From Paramyrothecium sp. XJ0827 (taxonomy: Eukaryota > Ascomycota > Sordariomycetes > Hypocreales > Stachybotryaceae): a stretch of DNA of 64,000 nt. Position 1 is the first letter of the stretch, and every line of letters begins with the position of its first letter. The stretch lies in contig JAJFPB010000002.1 in the NCBI GenBank assembly GCA_020881915.1, positions 868,001-932,000 of the forward strand, written 5' to 3'. The position numbers and the translations under genes were made by a program. Shown here one piece after another: positions 9,802-20,331 of the stretch. The notes under the pieces were generated by a model. It was not told the DNA's origin, ran no database searches, and saw only the letters and a program-made list of their open reading frames with translations.

Positions 9802-10079
9802 CTTACCGGTACCAAATTGTGGCCAGCAGAGGCATAGACGCCTTGCGAAGGGGAGCAGTGCTAAATCTAATCCCGTATACTAGCAAGATGAGCGCTAGCC
9901 TTACCAGTACCATACTGTGGCCAGTAAAAGGCATAGACGCCTTACCAGTACCATATTGTGGCCAGCAGAGGCATAGACGCCTTGCGAAGAGGAGCAGTGC
10001 TAAATCTAATTCCGTATACTAGCAAGATGAGCGCTAGCCTTACCAGTACCATACTGTGGCCAGTAAAAGGCATAAGCGC
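9802..10079. repeat. Direct tandem duplication, 2 x 139 bp
   Basis: Copy 1 is 9802-9940 and copy 2 is 9941-10079. They start CTTACCGGTACC and CTTACCAGTACC and differ at only about six or seven positions by eye. Most differences are C/T or G/A. Each copy contains two related sub-units of about 40 bp built on TACCAGTACCATACTGTGGC and ending GGCATAGACGC, so the array is effectively four degenerate 40-mers with spacers. Confidence 0.85.
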
Positions 10080-10176
10080 CTGCAGTAGGAGCAGTTTGGA
10101 CTAGTAATAGTAGGTTACCAATAAGTATTAAATACTGGTAAACCACTGGACAGTCGTTGACAGTAATCTCGGCATA

Positions 10177-10221
10177 CTAGTAATGCCGCGATAGCCGTTA
10201 CTACTAATCGCGGCATACTAG
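10177..10221. repeat. Imperfect inverted repeat (hairpin)
   Basis: Left arm CTAGTAATGCCGCGAT (10177-10192), right arm ATCGCGGCATACTAG (10207-10221), 14-nt loop. The arms are complementary with a single bulged A. It lies just beyond the 139-bp duplication and may be part of the same element. Confidence 0.75.
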
Positions 10222-10615
10222 CAAACAGATAGCAGGCAGTAACTAGCAAGACCTTGGAACTGGTAAATACGGCAAGACGCTTACTGGCAAGGATTTTTTC
10301 CTACTAGAGATGTCATACCGGCATGTTGTAAGCGCCCGTGGCGTGCATTCGCGCTACCAGCAACAGAAAATGACCAGGACCTGCATTCGTGGGGCAGGAA
10401 CTCTTGTTTATGCACCATGAATACTGGTAAGCATCTGAAGTTTCTGCCCCTCCTCCAAGATCCTTGCCAGCATATTATTGCCACCCCTTCTAAGACCACA
10501 CCCTGCCACCAACAAAATTGGGTAGCTTACTTTAGCAGCCAGAATAAGAGGGCTCCAGCCTCCTCCACACGTGGTCCTCTTTCTCCCCAGGAAATCTTCC
10601 GGCAAGCTGATCGAG

Positions 10616-11179
10616 ATGAATGTCCGAAAGAGTAAGCGCCAGAAACGTCGCTCCCACAAAGCCCAGGTCATTGAGCATGGTCCAGTCAACATGCCCTCAA
10701 GCGTCGTTGATGAGAGCCCCACTCCGCAGTCGGGTGGAGAGGGGACATCAACTAAGCAGTCCATTCAGTCTGTAGAGCTCCAGCGCTTGGCAGTTCAAGT
10801 GGCTCAGAAGGATAGCATTGCTTCTACGCAGACCGCCTCCATGAACCAGGCAGTATCATCCTCCGACAAATACGACCGCGAGTCACAAGCTCTCGAACTA
10901 AGCGGTGTGCCCCTGGCAGGCGGTCAGGCAGTTGAAGCTTCTCTTGAAGAATCCCGGGATGAAATGGTTATCGATGAAACTGGAACTTGCATTCGGACTA
11001 TTTCGACGTTTCGTCGCTTCACCTTTGAAGTTGTTACTCATGGTAAGACTCATGTCATCTTATCTTCCACAATCTAAATGATGCCAGTAAATGGAGTTCC
11101 ATCGTCGCAATGGATCAGGAGGCGAGCGGTTGAGGAATGCGTTGGACATATGGTTGAAGAGCTAGGGTTGGAGGATTAA
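10616..11179 (+). CDS. Hypothetical basic/disordered protein, two exons
   Basis: From the ATG at 10616, exon 1 runs to 11042. A 45-nt intron at 11043-11087 (donor GTAAGA, branch TCTAAAT, acceptor GCCAG) joins a short exon ending in TAA at 11177-11179; product 172 aa. The N-terminus is strongly basic (NVRKSKRQKRRSHK), a probable nuclear signal. The middle is Ser/Gln-rich and disordered. The C-terminal part (FRRFTFEVVTHVNGVPSSQW and on to VEELGLED) looks folded and is only complete after splicing, which supports the intron. The family is not recognised. The frame is open upstream without an ATG, so an additional 5' exon is possible. Its stop lies 12 bp from the stop of the convergent gene. Confidence 0.5.
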
Positions 11180-11191
11180 ATATATTCGTCC

Positions 11192-12346
11192 TCAATTTGG
11201 CTCCAGGGGCTTGATAATAGTTGCCCGACCACACTCTCCCGTAGCTAGCATAGTCTTCACTTCTTCATTGCTGACTCTGACCCGCTGTTCTGAGAACAAG
11301 TCAGCTCCTTCCCATATGCCCTCAGCCTCCTTTGGTTTAAGTTCGCATCGCAGCGATCCTTTCCACAAGACCTCAATAGAAAGAACGTTTTTGATCTCGA
11401 CGGAGATCAACTCTCTATTTTTATCCTTCCACCCTGCCTCTCCTCTCCTCTCCCACTTGACAGCACGCCTCTGACCGTCTGTTTCCACTTGCAAAAGACT
11501 GATTCGCACGAGGCCAGATTCGTCGTGTTTCGCTTTCTTTGCTAAGCTTTGAATAGCGACTTTTGGTTTTCTTTTCGTCCCAGTTGGTAAGCTAAGATGA
11601 GATACTGTCTCGTTACGTATCTCGGGATGCGGTTCATTCTGCGCCGGCTCTGGTTCAGAGATGATATGTACCTGTGGCTCATATTCATCATCCGAATCAC
11701 TTTGCGGGCTTTCCTCGATTTTTTTCGTCTCGGAAGCTTCGTTAGGAGCTTCGTCTAAATCAAGAAGGATCACTGGGGAGCTGGCAGACCCCAGTTCATG
11801 AGCAGCATCTGCTTGATCCGCTCCCTGTACCAAAGTCTGAAGCTCATGGGAATAAGCTCTTGAGGGCATGGGTTGTGAGTACTCCTGTTCGTTCGCAACA
11901 TGCTGTATGAGGTTCGTTATGCTTTCTGTACCGTTGGAGGTTGCATCTGAATTTCTATTGTGACTATTTTCTACCTCGCCGTTTGGGGCAGAGGCAGCCA
12001 TGAAGTCATAGAAACCGGTAGGAGGGGTATTCAGGGCTTCAAACGGAGTGGCTTTGAAAGTCTGTTCACCTTCCGTATATGATCTCCTGTTCGTGGACGT
12101 CTCTTGGTGTTCCGGTAAGGGGACAATGTTAAAAGGAGAAAGGACATTGCTTGAGCAAGTACTGCTTCCTCTTCTGAGCTGCTCTTTGAGGAGCTTTTCG
12201 ACGTACTCCATACCGTCTTTGACACCCTTGAGCCGGCCCGCCGTGTAACCATCATGCCACGCCCGGCAGCCTTGTTCGTGTTGATTTTGTTGTGCGCAGT
12301 TCGCTGAAGTATCATTTTGGCTGAACGAAGAATGCAGGAACTCCAT
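11192..12346 (-). CDS. Acidic, nuclear-looking hypothetical protein
   Basis: Single exon. The open frame begins at a TTG, so the first ATG at 12346 is used, giving 384 aa. Residues about 23-60 hold a helical segment (HDGYTAGRLKGVKDGMEYVE). A long low-complexity middle is acidic and Ser-rich (EESPQSDSDDEYEPQVHIIS) and includes VILLDLDEAP, which resembles a SUMO-interacting hydrophobic-acidic stretch. Basic clusters GTKRKPK and KKAKHDE look like nuclear signals. The C-terminal 110 residues (VRISLLQVETDGQRRAVKWE and on) appear folded. The family is not recognised. It is convergent with the preceding gene and divergent from a long gene-free stretch. A nuclear regulatory role is inferred from composition only. 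Confidence 0.7.
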   Translation of the reverse strand: MEFLHSSFSQNDTSANCAQQNQHEQGCRAWHDGYTAGRLKGVKDGMEYVEKLLKEQLRRGSSTCSSNVLSPFNIVPLPEHQETSTNRRSYTEGEQTFKATPFEALNTPPTGFYDFMAASAPNGEVENSHNRNSDATSNGTESITNLIQHVANEQEYSQPMPSRAYSHELQTLVQGADQADAAHELGSASSPVILLDLDEAPNEASETKKIEESPQSDSDDEYEPQVHIISEPEPAQNEPHPEIRNETVSHLSLPTGTKRKPKVAIQSLAKKAKHDESGLVRISLLQVETDGQRRAVKWERRGEAGWKDKNRELISVEIKNVLSIEVLWKGSLRCELKPKEAEGIWEGADLFSEQRVRVSNEEVKTMLATGECGRATIIKPLEPN

Positions 12347-13785
12347 GGTGTTCTCGGGAAATGAAAGTGCAGTAAGGGTATCCAAAGACTAATGTAATGA
12401 GGTATGAAACTGGATGATTCGAGCAGATACGAGTGGAAAGGAAAGCTTTTTATGCTCTCCCAACCCAGATCATCTCACGGCTAATATAATGATCTAGCTC
12501 TTGAGACACAGCCATGTCAAGGGTCTGCAAGGGTAAAACCGAGTCAGCCAGGGCAGCCCCATGAGAATGATTCGTGTCGAATGATAATAGGCTGTGGCTG
12601 GATCCTTGGGTCTTTTGAGAAGGCCGCGGCGTTCTCCTGTTATCGTGATTACAGGTCTATGATCGTCCATCTGTGTCATGTTTTCCTCCATGGTTCGGGC
12701 ATCATTGGCAGACGAGATAAGTGCCTGACACAGACCAAAACACCCTTCGTGTCAGGCGCTGGTCGAGGTTCTCACGAGACGACCTCATCAGTCGGCCAAC
12801 CTCTTCTCAGAGCTCCGCATTTGCCAGCCCAAGACGCGACCTCATCCTCTCACCGCATTACTCCAACTATGGTTTGCCCCAATTTCATCCCTTAAACCAT
12901 GTAGATTATGAGACTTGAACCGTCACATGCTTCACATAGCCTCTTTGACCAAGGATGTGGCTCAGGAACCTCCTGCTAAAGTACAGTAATAACCACCAAT
13001 CATTCTTGTCAGTTGCTTTTGCTTTGATCCGCTGGGGCTTCGGCTGCGGCCTTCAATGAGACCATCGTATGTTCGTGCTTTCTCAAGAGTCTCACCTGCG
13101 GCGCAAAGGCCAAGGCCTCACCTGAAGAGACCAAACCGACGGCCATTTGGCTGCATGAAGCTATCATTACTTTGTCATAGGTAACCGCTTAGCATTGTCA
13201 TCTAATTCCACCAACTTTGGGTGCTCGCCAATGATTGCAGCCAGGCTATGGTTGAGTGTTACTCTATTTTTGGTTTGTGCTTGGTTCGTTGAATCCACAA
13301 GACGTCGTCCAGCCTGATCTTTTTTTACGATCGCTTGCGCCTCAAGATGGTACCAGTGGTCTCTTGGCTGTTTGAGGCTCAGGAGTAATATCAGATACCA
13401 AAGGCCAGGCCCGGCCCTTTCCAAGGCATATTCGGTCATCGTCTGTGCCTCAGGGGGGCTCCTTCAACTGACACACGACCATTCAAAGGCTTCCCGCCTC
13501 CGACCTAGATCTTCACTGCAGCCAACAGGGCTTAGTCAATCTAGAAGCAGGTGAGGCCTCCAGCATCTGTCTTTTCGGAAAGCGTTACGTATTATCTTCA
13601 AACTGCTGACGTGAATTTTGCTCGGCCCCGAATCTTGGCCTGCTCAAGCCGGGCGGCTAGACCGTATGGTCCTGGACATAAAAGCCCAGCCTTCCGCAAG
13701 CTATCTCTTCGAAATCTTCAGCCCACACAATCCAAATCTTTCTCCTCAACTCATCTTTATCCAAAAACATCACTGACCATCCGAA
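12347..13785. other. Gene-poor stretch
   Basis: No supported gene. Open frames on both strands are short and discordant. The right end carries a CATAAAAG box at 13678-13685, about 105 bp before the ATG of the next gene, and a pyrimidine-rich leader. Confidence 0.5.
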
Positions 13786-14673
13786 ATGGCAACCAAGAGA
13801 GTTACATTTAGCCATGATGCGACCAAGATCGAGCAACCTCGAGTTCCCTCTTTGGTTTCTCAGCATTATGGTGACTCGGATGATGATCTGGCAACCATTG
13901 AGCAGATCTTAGAGAGTGCCGCAAACGAGAAGCCTCCGGTGGCTCCAATGTCGCCAACCTCACCTGAGGGGCTTATTCAGGACGCGGTGCCCAAGAGTGC
14001 CGCAAGCGAGAAGCCTCCGGTGGCTCCAATGTTATCAACCTCACCTGAGGGGTTTGTTCAGGACGGAGTGCCCAATAGTCTTTGGACGGGTCTTAACTGC
14101 GCCGAGGAAACTAGTAAGTTACTCAAGATTACTTAAGGGGCATGTCTCATGATTATCTTAGCTTTCGCAAAGCCACAAACCTCGTCAAAGCAACCCAATG
14201 CAATAAAGAATAAAAAGAAAAGCAACCAAAAAATAGGCAAAACCACACCAGCAAGAAGCAATAGCTTCCGCAACAAGAATTGGCTCATCGATAATGTGAA
14301 GGAGCACAAGTATGATGACGCAGGTAACGTGATGTCTCACGTTGTATGGAAAGGCACTTGGATTCGGTCAGATCAAGGCAATGAGATGATCCTGCGTGCG
14401 GCGAAGAAATGGGCGGCCTTCCACCCACGTCCCTCAATGCATTCCAACAGGGTCGTAAACAACAAGCCCAGAAACTGTGACCTCTTCAGCCACCCAGACT
14501 GGACTGTCGAAAAACTGAAGGAACATAAGTGGGACGATCACGGCCAACTCATGTCATACGTGTGCTGGAGAAGCAGTTGGATAGATCCAGCGAAAGGTAC
14601 TCGGATAATCCAGGACGAAGCTAACAAGTGGGCAAGCCTGAACCCCCCGGAGAACAGACACGTCACTCCTTAG
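13786..14673 (+). CDS. Protein with two tandem chromodomain-like repeats
   Basis: Two exons: 13786-14113 and 14162-14673, split by a 48-nt intron (donor GTAAGT, acceptor TCTTAG) that contains the in-frame stop; product 279 aa. The N-terminal part carries two 27-residue repeats (EKPPVAPM...TSPEG). After a Lys-rich linker, two homologous units of about 50 residues follow: NWLIDNVKEHKYDDAGNVMS + HVVWKGTWI, and DWTVEKLKEHKWDDHGQLMS + YVCWRSSWI. Their pattern (W-x-V-E-x-L-x-x-H, acidic turn, Y/H-V-x-W-K/R-x-S/T-W) parallels the chromodomain core (VEKIL-H...YLVKWKG...TWEP). Methyl-lysine or nucleic-acid binding is therefore plausible but unproven, and the third aromatic of a classical cage is uncertain. 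The NKKKSNQK linker suggests nuclear location. Confidence 0.7.
13915..14076 (+). repeat. In-frame tandem repeat, 2 x 81 bp
   Basis: Copies 13915-13995 and 13996-14076 encode two 27-residue Pro-rich units within the chromo-like protein. They differ at about nine positions, so the duplication is fairly old but still in frame. Confidence 0.85.
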
Positions 14674-14884
14674 AGCTTGGTTGTAAAGAGACGTAAGGCA
14701 GTGTTTTCTGGTTCGTTTTGCACTAGATTTTAGTTTCAACATAGTTTCATATATCTATTTTCAGCAACGCAGTGGTTTCTCACAGCACGCCTGATGCCGC
14801 CAATCAAACCATCACCTTTTTTACTGCTTCTATCGGTTTCTATGGGCGAGGCTTTGCGAATGACATGCTTGCTAATTATGCTGG

Positions 14885-16313
14885 TCATTCGGACCAATCG
14901 GAGTCCTCGTCTCTCTCATCGCCCCTGTTCCCACTAGCCAAATGGCTTCTTAGGATGGCTAAGATGTGACAAAGGGCGATTCGTCTGCATTCCGGTATTT
15001 GGAGATCGAGCCATCGAGTTGTTTGTACGTAGGCAAATGTGTCCTTTCCATCATCATTGATTAATCGCAGTTGTGTTTGTTCGTCAGACGCATCCAAGTA
15101 TTCCATGTAGTCGCGTCCGAATCTAAAGTGGAACAAGCGCATGTAGGTACTTGTCTGGGCTATGAGGAGAACACTATCGGCTTGTTATTATCCTTCTGTA
15201 CTTGATCGATCGAAGTCTTTACCTATCATCGAACAATGCTTTGTTCGCTTTCCACGTAATAACGGCCTCACCAAGATACTGAGCAAGATGTTTATTCGAA
15301 GTAACGGGTTCGTAGGATCCGGTTCTCGCATCGACTTCGAGGTCTTCAAACCCTCTTTTCGCTTCTAGTAAGGCGAGATGTCTGTGCTTCTCCACCCAAC
15401 CATCCCCTACACGCCGCATCAAGCAAATACCTCCATCGTCCTCGGCCGTAACCCACTGTCCAGCAATGTTGGCGGTCGCAATATTCCGTTCTATCCGAAT
15501 TCGGGCTTCCCTGGATGAGTTTGAAGGTGTTTTAAGGCAAAGGTATAGTGCACATCTCATGAAACTTGCCATGACATCAAAGGTAATCTCCTCGCGCTGG
15601 TCACGCCGTCGCTCTAATTCATCGTCATCGAGCTCGTACATTTCGATTTCGAAGTCGGATGATGTCTGTATTGGTGAGGATGACCCAGCTACTGCAATCA
15701 CAGTACTGACATACCCTGCGCGTACTATTTGTGTTCTCTCGCGTTTAGGATAAGTCCTTATGGCATCACCACGACTAACGGCTCGAGCCAAAGCAGCCCA
15801 GAATATCCCACATTTAAGATGCAACAGGTCGCGCTCGGTGCTGGCAAATATTCGGTCTGGGTTCGTCGCTAAAACAGCCTCTGTCTGGGTCTCGTCAATT
15901 TCCTGAGTACTGGATTTACCACAGACAGGGCAATTGGCGCTGTGCTCGTCTTCAAGAACCGGTAAGAAGTCCTTGTCGGGATCGATGCAAGTTTGATGAA
16001 CAACCAAGCGTCGCTCATCCCAGTGACTTGCGGGCTTTCTGAGTTCGTCTTTACTAAGATGCGACAGCACTCGTATTCCTCCATGTTGGACGGAGAGTCT
16101 TGCAAGATCTTCGGCGGAATTTGCAGTGTATGAGCGACGCGGCCTCATGTCGAGTTCGGATTCAATGTAAATTTTGGGGCACGGTTGTCCCGTCACCCCG
16201 CGTGAGCCTTGTCGCTTGTCCAACAGCATCCTAGCCACTCGGGCGTTGTCAGGCACCCACAAAGTGCCCCACCCTCGGTGATTACGTAAATCAATGCTGC
16301 CACTCGCAGCCAC
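14885..16313 (-). CDS. Uncharacterised fungal-family protein, 5' end unresolved
   Basis: A long open frame ends at a TAA at 15219 inside a donor (AG|GTAAAG). A second frame at 14885-15149 continues with GRDYMEYLDASDEQTQLRLI and TTRWLDLQIPECRRIALCHI. A 73-nt intron at 15150-15222 would join them in frame, though its acceptor (ACAAG) is not ideal. The joined product is about 450 aa. Features seen: one CPVCG knuckle-like motif, an acidic stretch (EMYELDDDELERRRDQREE) and a C-terminal domain I recall from uncharacterised fungal proteins. No function can be assigned. The coding frame has no ATG near its 5' end (first in-frame ATG at residue 29) and remains open to about 16426, across the start of the divergent gene, so the start or a first exon is uncertain. 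Confidence 0.55.
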
Positions 16314-16393
16314 ATTCAGAGTAATGAGGCTATCTGTGGCTATTTCGCCGGCATTGACCTCTGCCGGTTGCCACCTCGTCTTTCGCGAACCAC

Positions 16394-17320
16394 ATGACCA
16401 TGGACAGCGCGCGAAGTCCTACGAGGAAGCGAACACACGACAGCGAAATCGCGATATCGTCGAAACGCCTCCGCCCTCCCGATACTCTGACGATTCCGCC
16501 CGATCGATCGCAGCGGTCTGTACCTGAGCCTCCCCCGGTCGACCTGTTTTTGCGAGGTCGAAAACGATTATATGTTGCCCCTATTCAATGGACCGATATG
16601 CACTCAACAACGTTGGACTGTACCTTCGAGTCTACTGAGGCGAAGGAAATCAAGTCAGAGATTATAAAGCATCAAGTGGGAGAGACGGATGCGTTGAAAA
16701 TGGCCCTGAAGTTTGCCTCCAAAGAACTATCAGGTTGCAGCGAGCGACTCTACAAGTTAGCAGTCTTGCAACAGCTCATGAAGGAGTGGGGTATGTGCGT
16801 TCAACCACACACCTTGCCGCTTTATCTCAGCGGTGTTAAGGCAGCCAAAGTCGAAACACACGGCACGTATGGCGAGGATCGCGAGTCCGCGCCGCTTCTT
16901 GCCTTTCTGGATCTCACAACAATTGACGCATGGCGACGAGATTCCATTAATGCACGCCGGCGCGATTCCACGCTTATTGTTGATCCAGTCAGCAGGGCGA
17001 ATGTCGTCGAGGACCCCTACATCATTGCTACCTTAGTAGCCTTAGCTCAAGGGCGACGACGATCTGGCCAGAGCCCTGAAGACGCTAGCTGGGCGGTCCA
17101 TGCACTCGCTTTGCTGCCTCAGAACAAAGGGCTGTGTTTCTACACGGCTCGGATTTCTTCAAATTTTCTAGGCAAATTCGACACGCCACGGAGAGCTCCG
17201 AGTTGCTCCCTACATATCCTGTATTTTCGCATTCCTTTCCATTCGAAGGTACACCTACGCCATCAGCTACGACGAGCACTGGCTTGCTTTACAAGCGAGA
17301 AGGGGTATACTTGGGCGTAA
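16394..17320 (+). CDS. Uncharacterised fungal-family protein
   Basis: Single exon, 308 aa, ATG at 16394 (MTMDSARSPTRKR). The N-terminus is basic with a probable nuclear signal (RKRTHDSEIAISSKRLR). The conserved part is C-terminal: DPYIIATLVALAQGRRRSGQ, then LCFYTARISSNFLGKFDTPR and ILYFRIPF. I recall this last block (D-P-[YF]-I-[IV]-A ... YFYTARIP..FL..FD.PSR) from many uncharacterised proteins of Pezizomycotina of unknown function. The gene is divergent from the preceding one with almost no intergenic space, so the two may share a promoter or overlap. No enzyme motif, signal peptide or TM segment is visible. Confidence 0.65.
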   Translation: MTMDSARSPTRKRTHDSEIAISSKRLRPPDTLTIPPDRSQRSVPEPPPVDLFLRGRKRLYVAPIQWTDMHSTTLDCTFESTEAKEIKSEIIKHQVGETDALKMALKFASKELSGCSERLYKLAVLQQLMKEWGMCVQPHTLPLYLSGVKAAKVETHGTYGEDRESAPLLAFLDLTTIDAWRRDSINARRRDSTLIVDPVSRANVVEDPYIIATLVALAQGRRRSGQSPEDASWAVHALALLPQNKGLCFYTARISSNFLGKFDTPRRAPSCSLHILYFRIPFHSKVHLRHQLRRALACFTSEKGYTWA

Positions 17321-18351
17321 ACGGGACGTCGAGTATATCCAAGGAATTTTAGCCTCTCGAGAGAAAAGATGGCGCTGGAAGGTTGCCGGTATACCAAACC
17401 TTTTTGATTGAGTCTTTGATAAGTGGAAGTAGGAGTAGGAAATATTGCGTGGCAGCAAGATAAATATCTTCTTGCTGGCCGGCGAACTTCGCCTTGTGTG
17501 TAATTACAAATGCATTGGGTAGTTTAATCCCTGTAGTCTCGGAGCTCATAGCTGCCTTTTTAAAGGAGCCACTAAGTTAATCCTTAGCGATCATCTACCC
17601 TCCTCTAGCAAACATCTCCAGAAATAAATACAATACCTCTTGCATAATTCCAGGCTCTATCGGTATGACTTGGGCCGTCGCCGCAGCTGTTGCAGACGAC
17701 GTCCCAGGCCTCTACCCTTTTTACCTTCTTTGTAGCCATCTTTGAAGAGCTTCTAAACCTTTCCCACTAGGTATATCTCCGGGAAGAACGTGCGGGATTC
17801 CCATACCTTGTTCGATTCAACGCCGCCACCTTTCAACGCTAGCTCAACTAGTCAGGCCAAGTATGCGGAAGGCTTGATGCGATGCCACTAGCTACGTACA
17901 TCGTGAGGTGTTGGCGGCTGGGCGAAGTTTGAGTCTGTGTCACCCAGCACACTTTGGGGAGAAATTTGGGGGCTAGGATAAGCAGGGGGGGGATATCTTG
18001 ATCTGAACATGTCACAAGAGACCGTCCGCCTCCACCGGTTCGACATTAATACCAATGGAGGCTCAGTGTGCCATCTTATATGACTATGACCAATCTACTT
18101 CTCCACCATGTAAAGCAGATCCTTATTGCCAGTAACTCTCGTACATTCATGGTCCTGCTCGGTTGGAATTCCAGTCCGGAGACTTTGTTACTCTTCTCGG
18201 TTTCTGTTGCTTCTGTCCAATCGTTTGCATGGCAGTCTTATATTTAATGACGAGGATCCCCCACCCTGACCTCTTCATCGACCGTAAGCTGTGCCTCGGT
18301 GCAACGTGTTACTTGCTTCACATTTTCGTTCATTATAAATTCCTTTCAGTC
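17321..18351. other. Gene-poor stretch
   Basis: Nothing supported. A G-run (GGGGGGG) near 17985 and many short discordant frames are all I see. Confidence 0.5.
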
Positions 18352-20014
18352 ATGGAATCTAGTTCCCATTATGCAACTTCAACTTGCTTTAACAAAATTC
18401 TCCATAGCATTCATGACCTTTCTCTTTCACAACTTCTTGACCTACGCCAGGCGGCGAACAACGCCATGCGAGCATATCGCACCACATTACGAAGTCTTCA
18501 CGATCTACCCTTCGAGATCCTTCTTGATATCGGTCTGCGACTGTCACCGCAAGATTTCTCACTATGTCTGCAGGTATCAAAGGAGTGGAATGAGACTTGG
18601 GGACGGATTGTAGAAGCTTTCAAGAACCGTCGCTTTCCCGGGCAAGCTCGGTCATTATCAGAAGCTACACGAGCCTATGCAAGGAATTCTCGATGGTTTG
18701 AATTACAACCACTTCCTACAGCCCGTTTGTGGACCAAGTGGGCCGACTTCAACGAAAAACCGACTACGTGGCCCAGCGAAATCCGGCCTTTAGGGGCTGA
18801 TATCCAGTGCATGTATGAGGACGGGATGATGGCTTGGAAATACTGTGATCATTTCTTTTTTGTTAATGCCATGAAAGAACGGATCCAATATGAAATTCAC
18901 TCGGAAGTCTCACGGCTGCATATTATTGGAGTGGGTAAGCAATTGCTTGTGTTAGCAGATGCCCATTATCAGAAGATGTAAGTATATGACTAATTTGTAC
19001 TCCTTTTCCTACTAACTCTTCTAACAGACACGTCGTTTCATTGTATCCTCAAGCTTGGGATCACATTCTACTTCCAAGAATAGCCCGATGTTATATCCGA
19101 GAGACCACTCTGGTTCTTGTAACAGTCTCCGGGATGGTTTATACAGTTTCATGGGACGAACAGCTTGAGAAGCTTGGTCAATTGAGGCAAGTGTCAAGCG
19201 GTCCACCGCCAGGTGTGCATATGAATGGGTTTCCACCTGGCGTACTCTTTCATCCCACGACAAATATCTTTTTCCTTGTTTGGATATATTATGAGAAACA
19301 AAGTAAGCATATTGATCCTTCACATTGCATGCGTCTACTAAGAACTCATGTCAACTAGGTCCCAGCAAGGCCTCTATCATGGTTTGCAAATACAGAGGTG
19401 ACCAACAACACACGAAAGATGAAACCAACGTTTGCTTCACTTCCTCTATACCGAACCCGCTACTCGCTTCAGAACAATTATCTCGAGAACTATTTTATCA
19501 CAATGTTTTCAGAAAGGTGAATCAATATGGACGGTATGTTCTATGTATTATGGACAACGGACCCGTGAACCTCCAGTTTGGGGAACAGATCTCGAGCCCT
19601 TATAGCAAGTGGACCTCTATATGTTTCGACACTGTTTCCGAAAGGTTCATTCGATATAAATACGAATGCCCTAGTTGGAAATGGACAGAAATTTGCAGAC
19701 TCGGAGTTGCCTCTGCACTATTGTCAACCACTTTATGGGATGATCTTCTCATACTCCGTTTCCAAGCTGGGGGACGGCAAAATCTTTACCAGATTCTGCA
19801 GGTCTGCCAGTTGAATGAAGATGAATTGGGGACTATGAGTCCAACGATCTTCCCTCCATTTGCACTAGATGCACCTACACAAGTGTTCCTAGATAACGAA
19901 CTAGTGGTGCTTGCAGATAGTAAGGGGCTCAAGTTCACCAAGCTGACCGAGCCTATACATGATTCAACGACCGTTACAGATCATTGGTCTGTTTGCGATG
20001 ACCTTTCAAGGTAG
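18352..20014 (+). CDS. F-box protein, paralogue 1
   Basis: Three exons with introns 18978-19027 (donor GTAAGT, branch CTAAC, acceptor TAACAG) and 19303-19358 (donor GTAAGC, acceptor AACTAG); about 518 aa from the ATG at 18352. Residues about 45-85 form an F-box: LHDLPFEILLDIGLRLSPQD, then CLQVSKEWNETW. This should recruit the protein to SKP1 of an SCF ubiquitin ligase. The rest is rich in beta-strand and tryptophan segments (WGRIVEAF, VSWDEQ, FFLVWIYYE, TTLWDDLLIL), which suggests a propeller-like substrate-binding part, though no WD repeat is clear. It is followed 317 bp later by a paralogue in the same orientation with the same architecture and two shared intron positions. The substrate is unknown. 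Confidence 0.82.
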
Positions 20015-20331
20015 TAGGGACAATATTTGGGCGAACATGTTTCGATAGTCGCTTGCTGGAGGGGTATGCTTGATCAAGACGTTTATGCATCAAGGTTGAT
20101 ACCAAAGAGGTACTGGGCAGGTATATGATTAAATTATTTATAGGATTCACCTGTACTCAACTATAAACACTACGTTACACTTGAATCCTTTGCAATAAAT
20201 AAGTTGGGCTCCACCACAGACCTGATCACTTTCCATGCTAGGTGCTAGGTATAAAACCGCCCCTCCCCCCTCGCACGGGACCACGTATTAACCCATCTCC
20301 AGTCAAAGTTCCTGTTTACACCTTTTGCAGA

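Larger units (their letters stand above)
9615..10615. other. Repeat-bearing intergenic region
   Basis: No supported gene. It holds the 139-bp tandem duplication and the palindrome listed separately and is rich in CTAG and ACTAGTA/ACTGGTAA words between about 9780 and 10320, as in a decayed mobile or satellite element. Confidence 0.5.

Noticed and set aside
10408..10764. 118-codon minus frame
   Set aside because: Overlaps the plus gene and has no ATG-supported, protein-like sequence; the plus gene gains a sensible C-terminus after splicing.
15219..16313. Treating the ORF start at 16313 as a true start codon
   Set aside because: The codon is GTG and the frame stays open upstream, so the 5' end is left unresolved.
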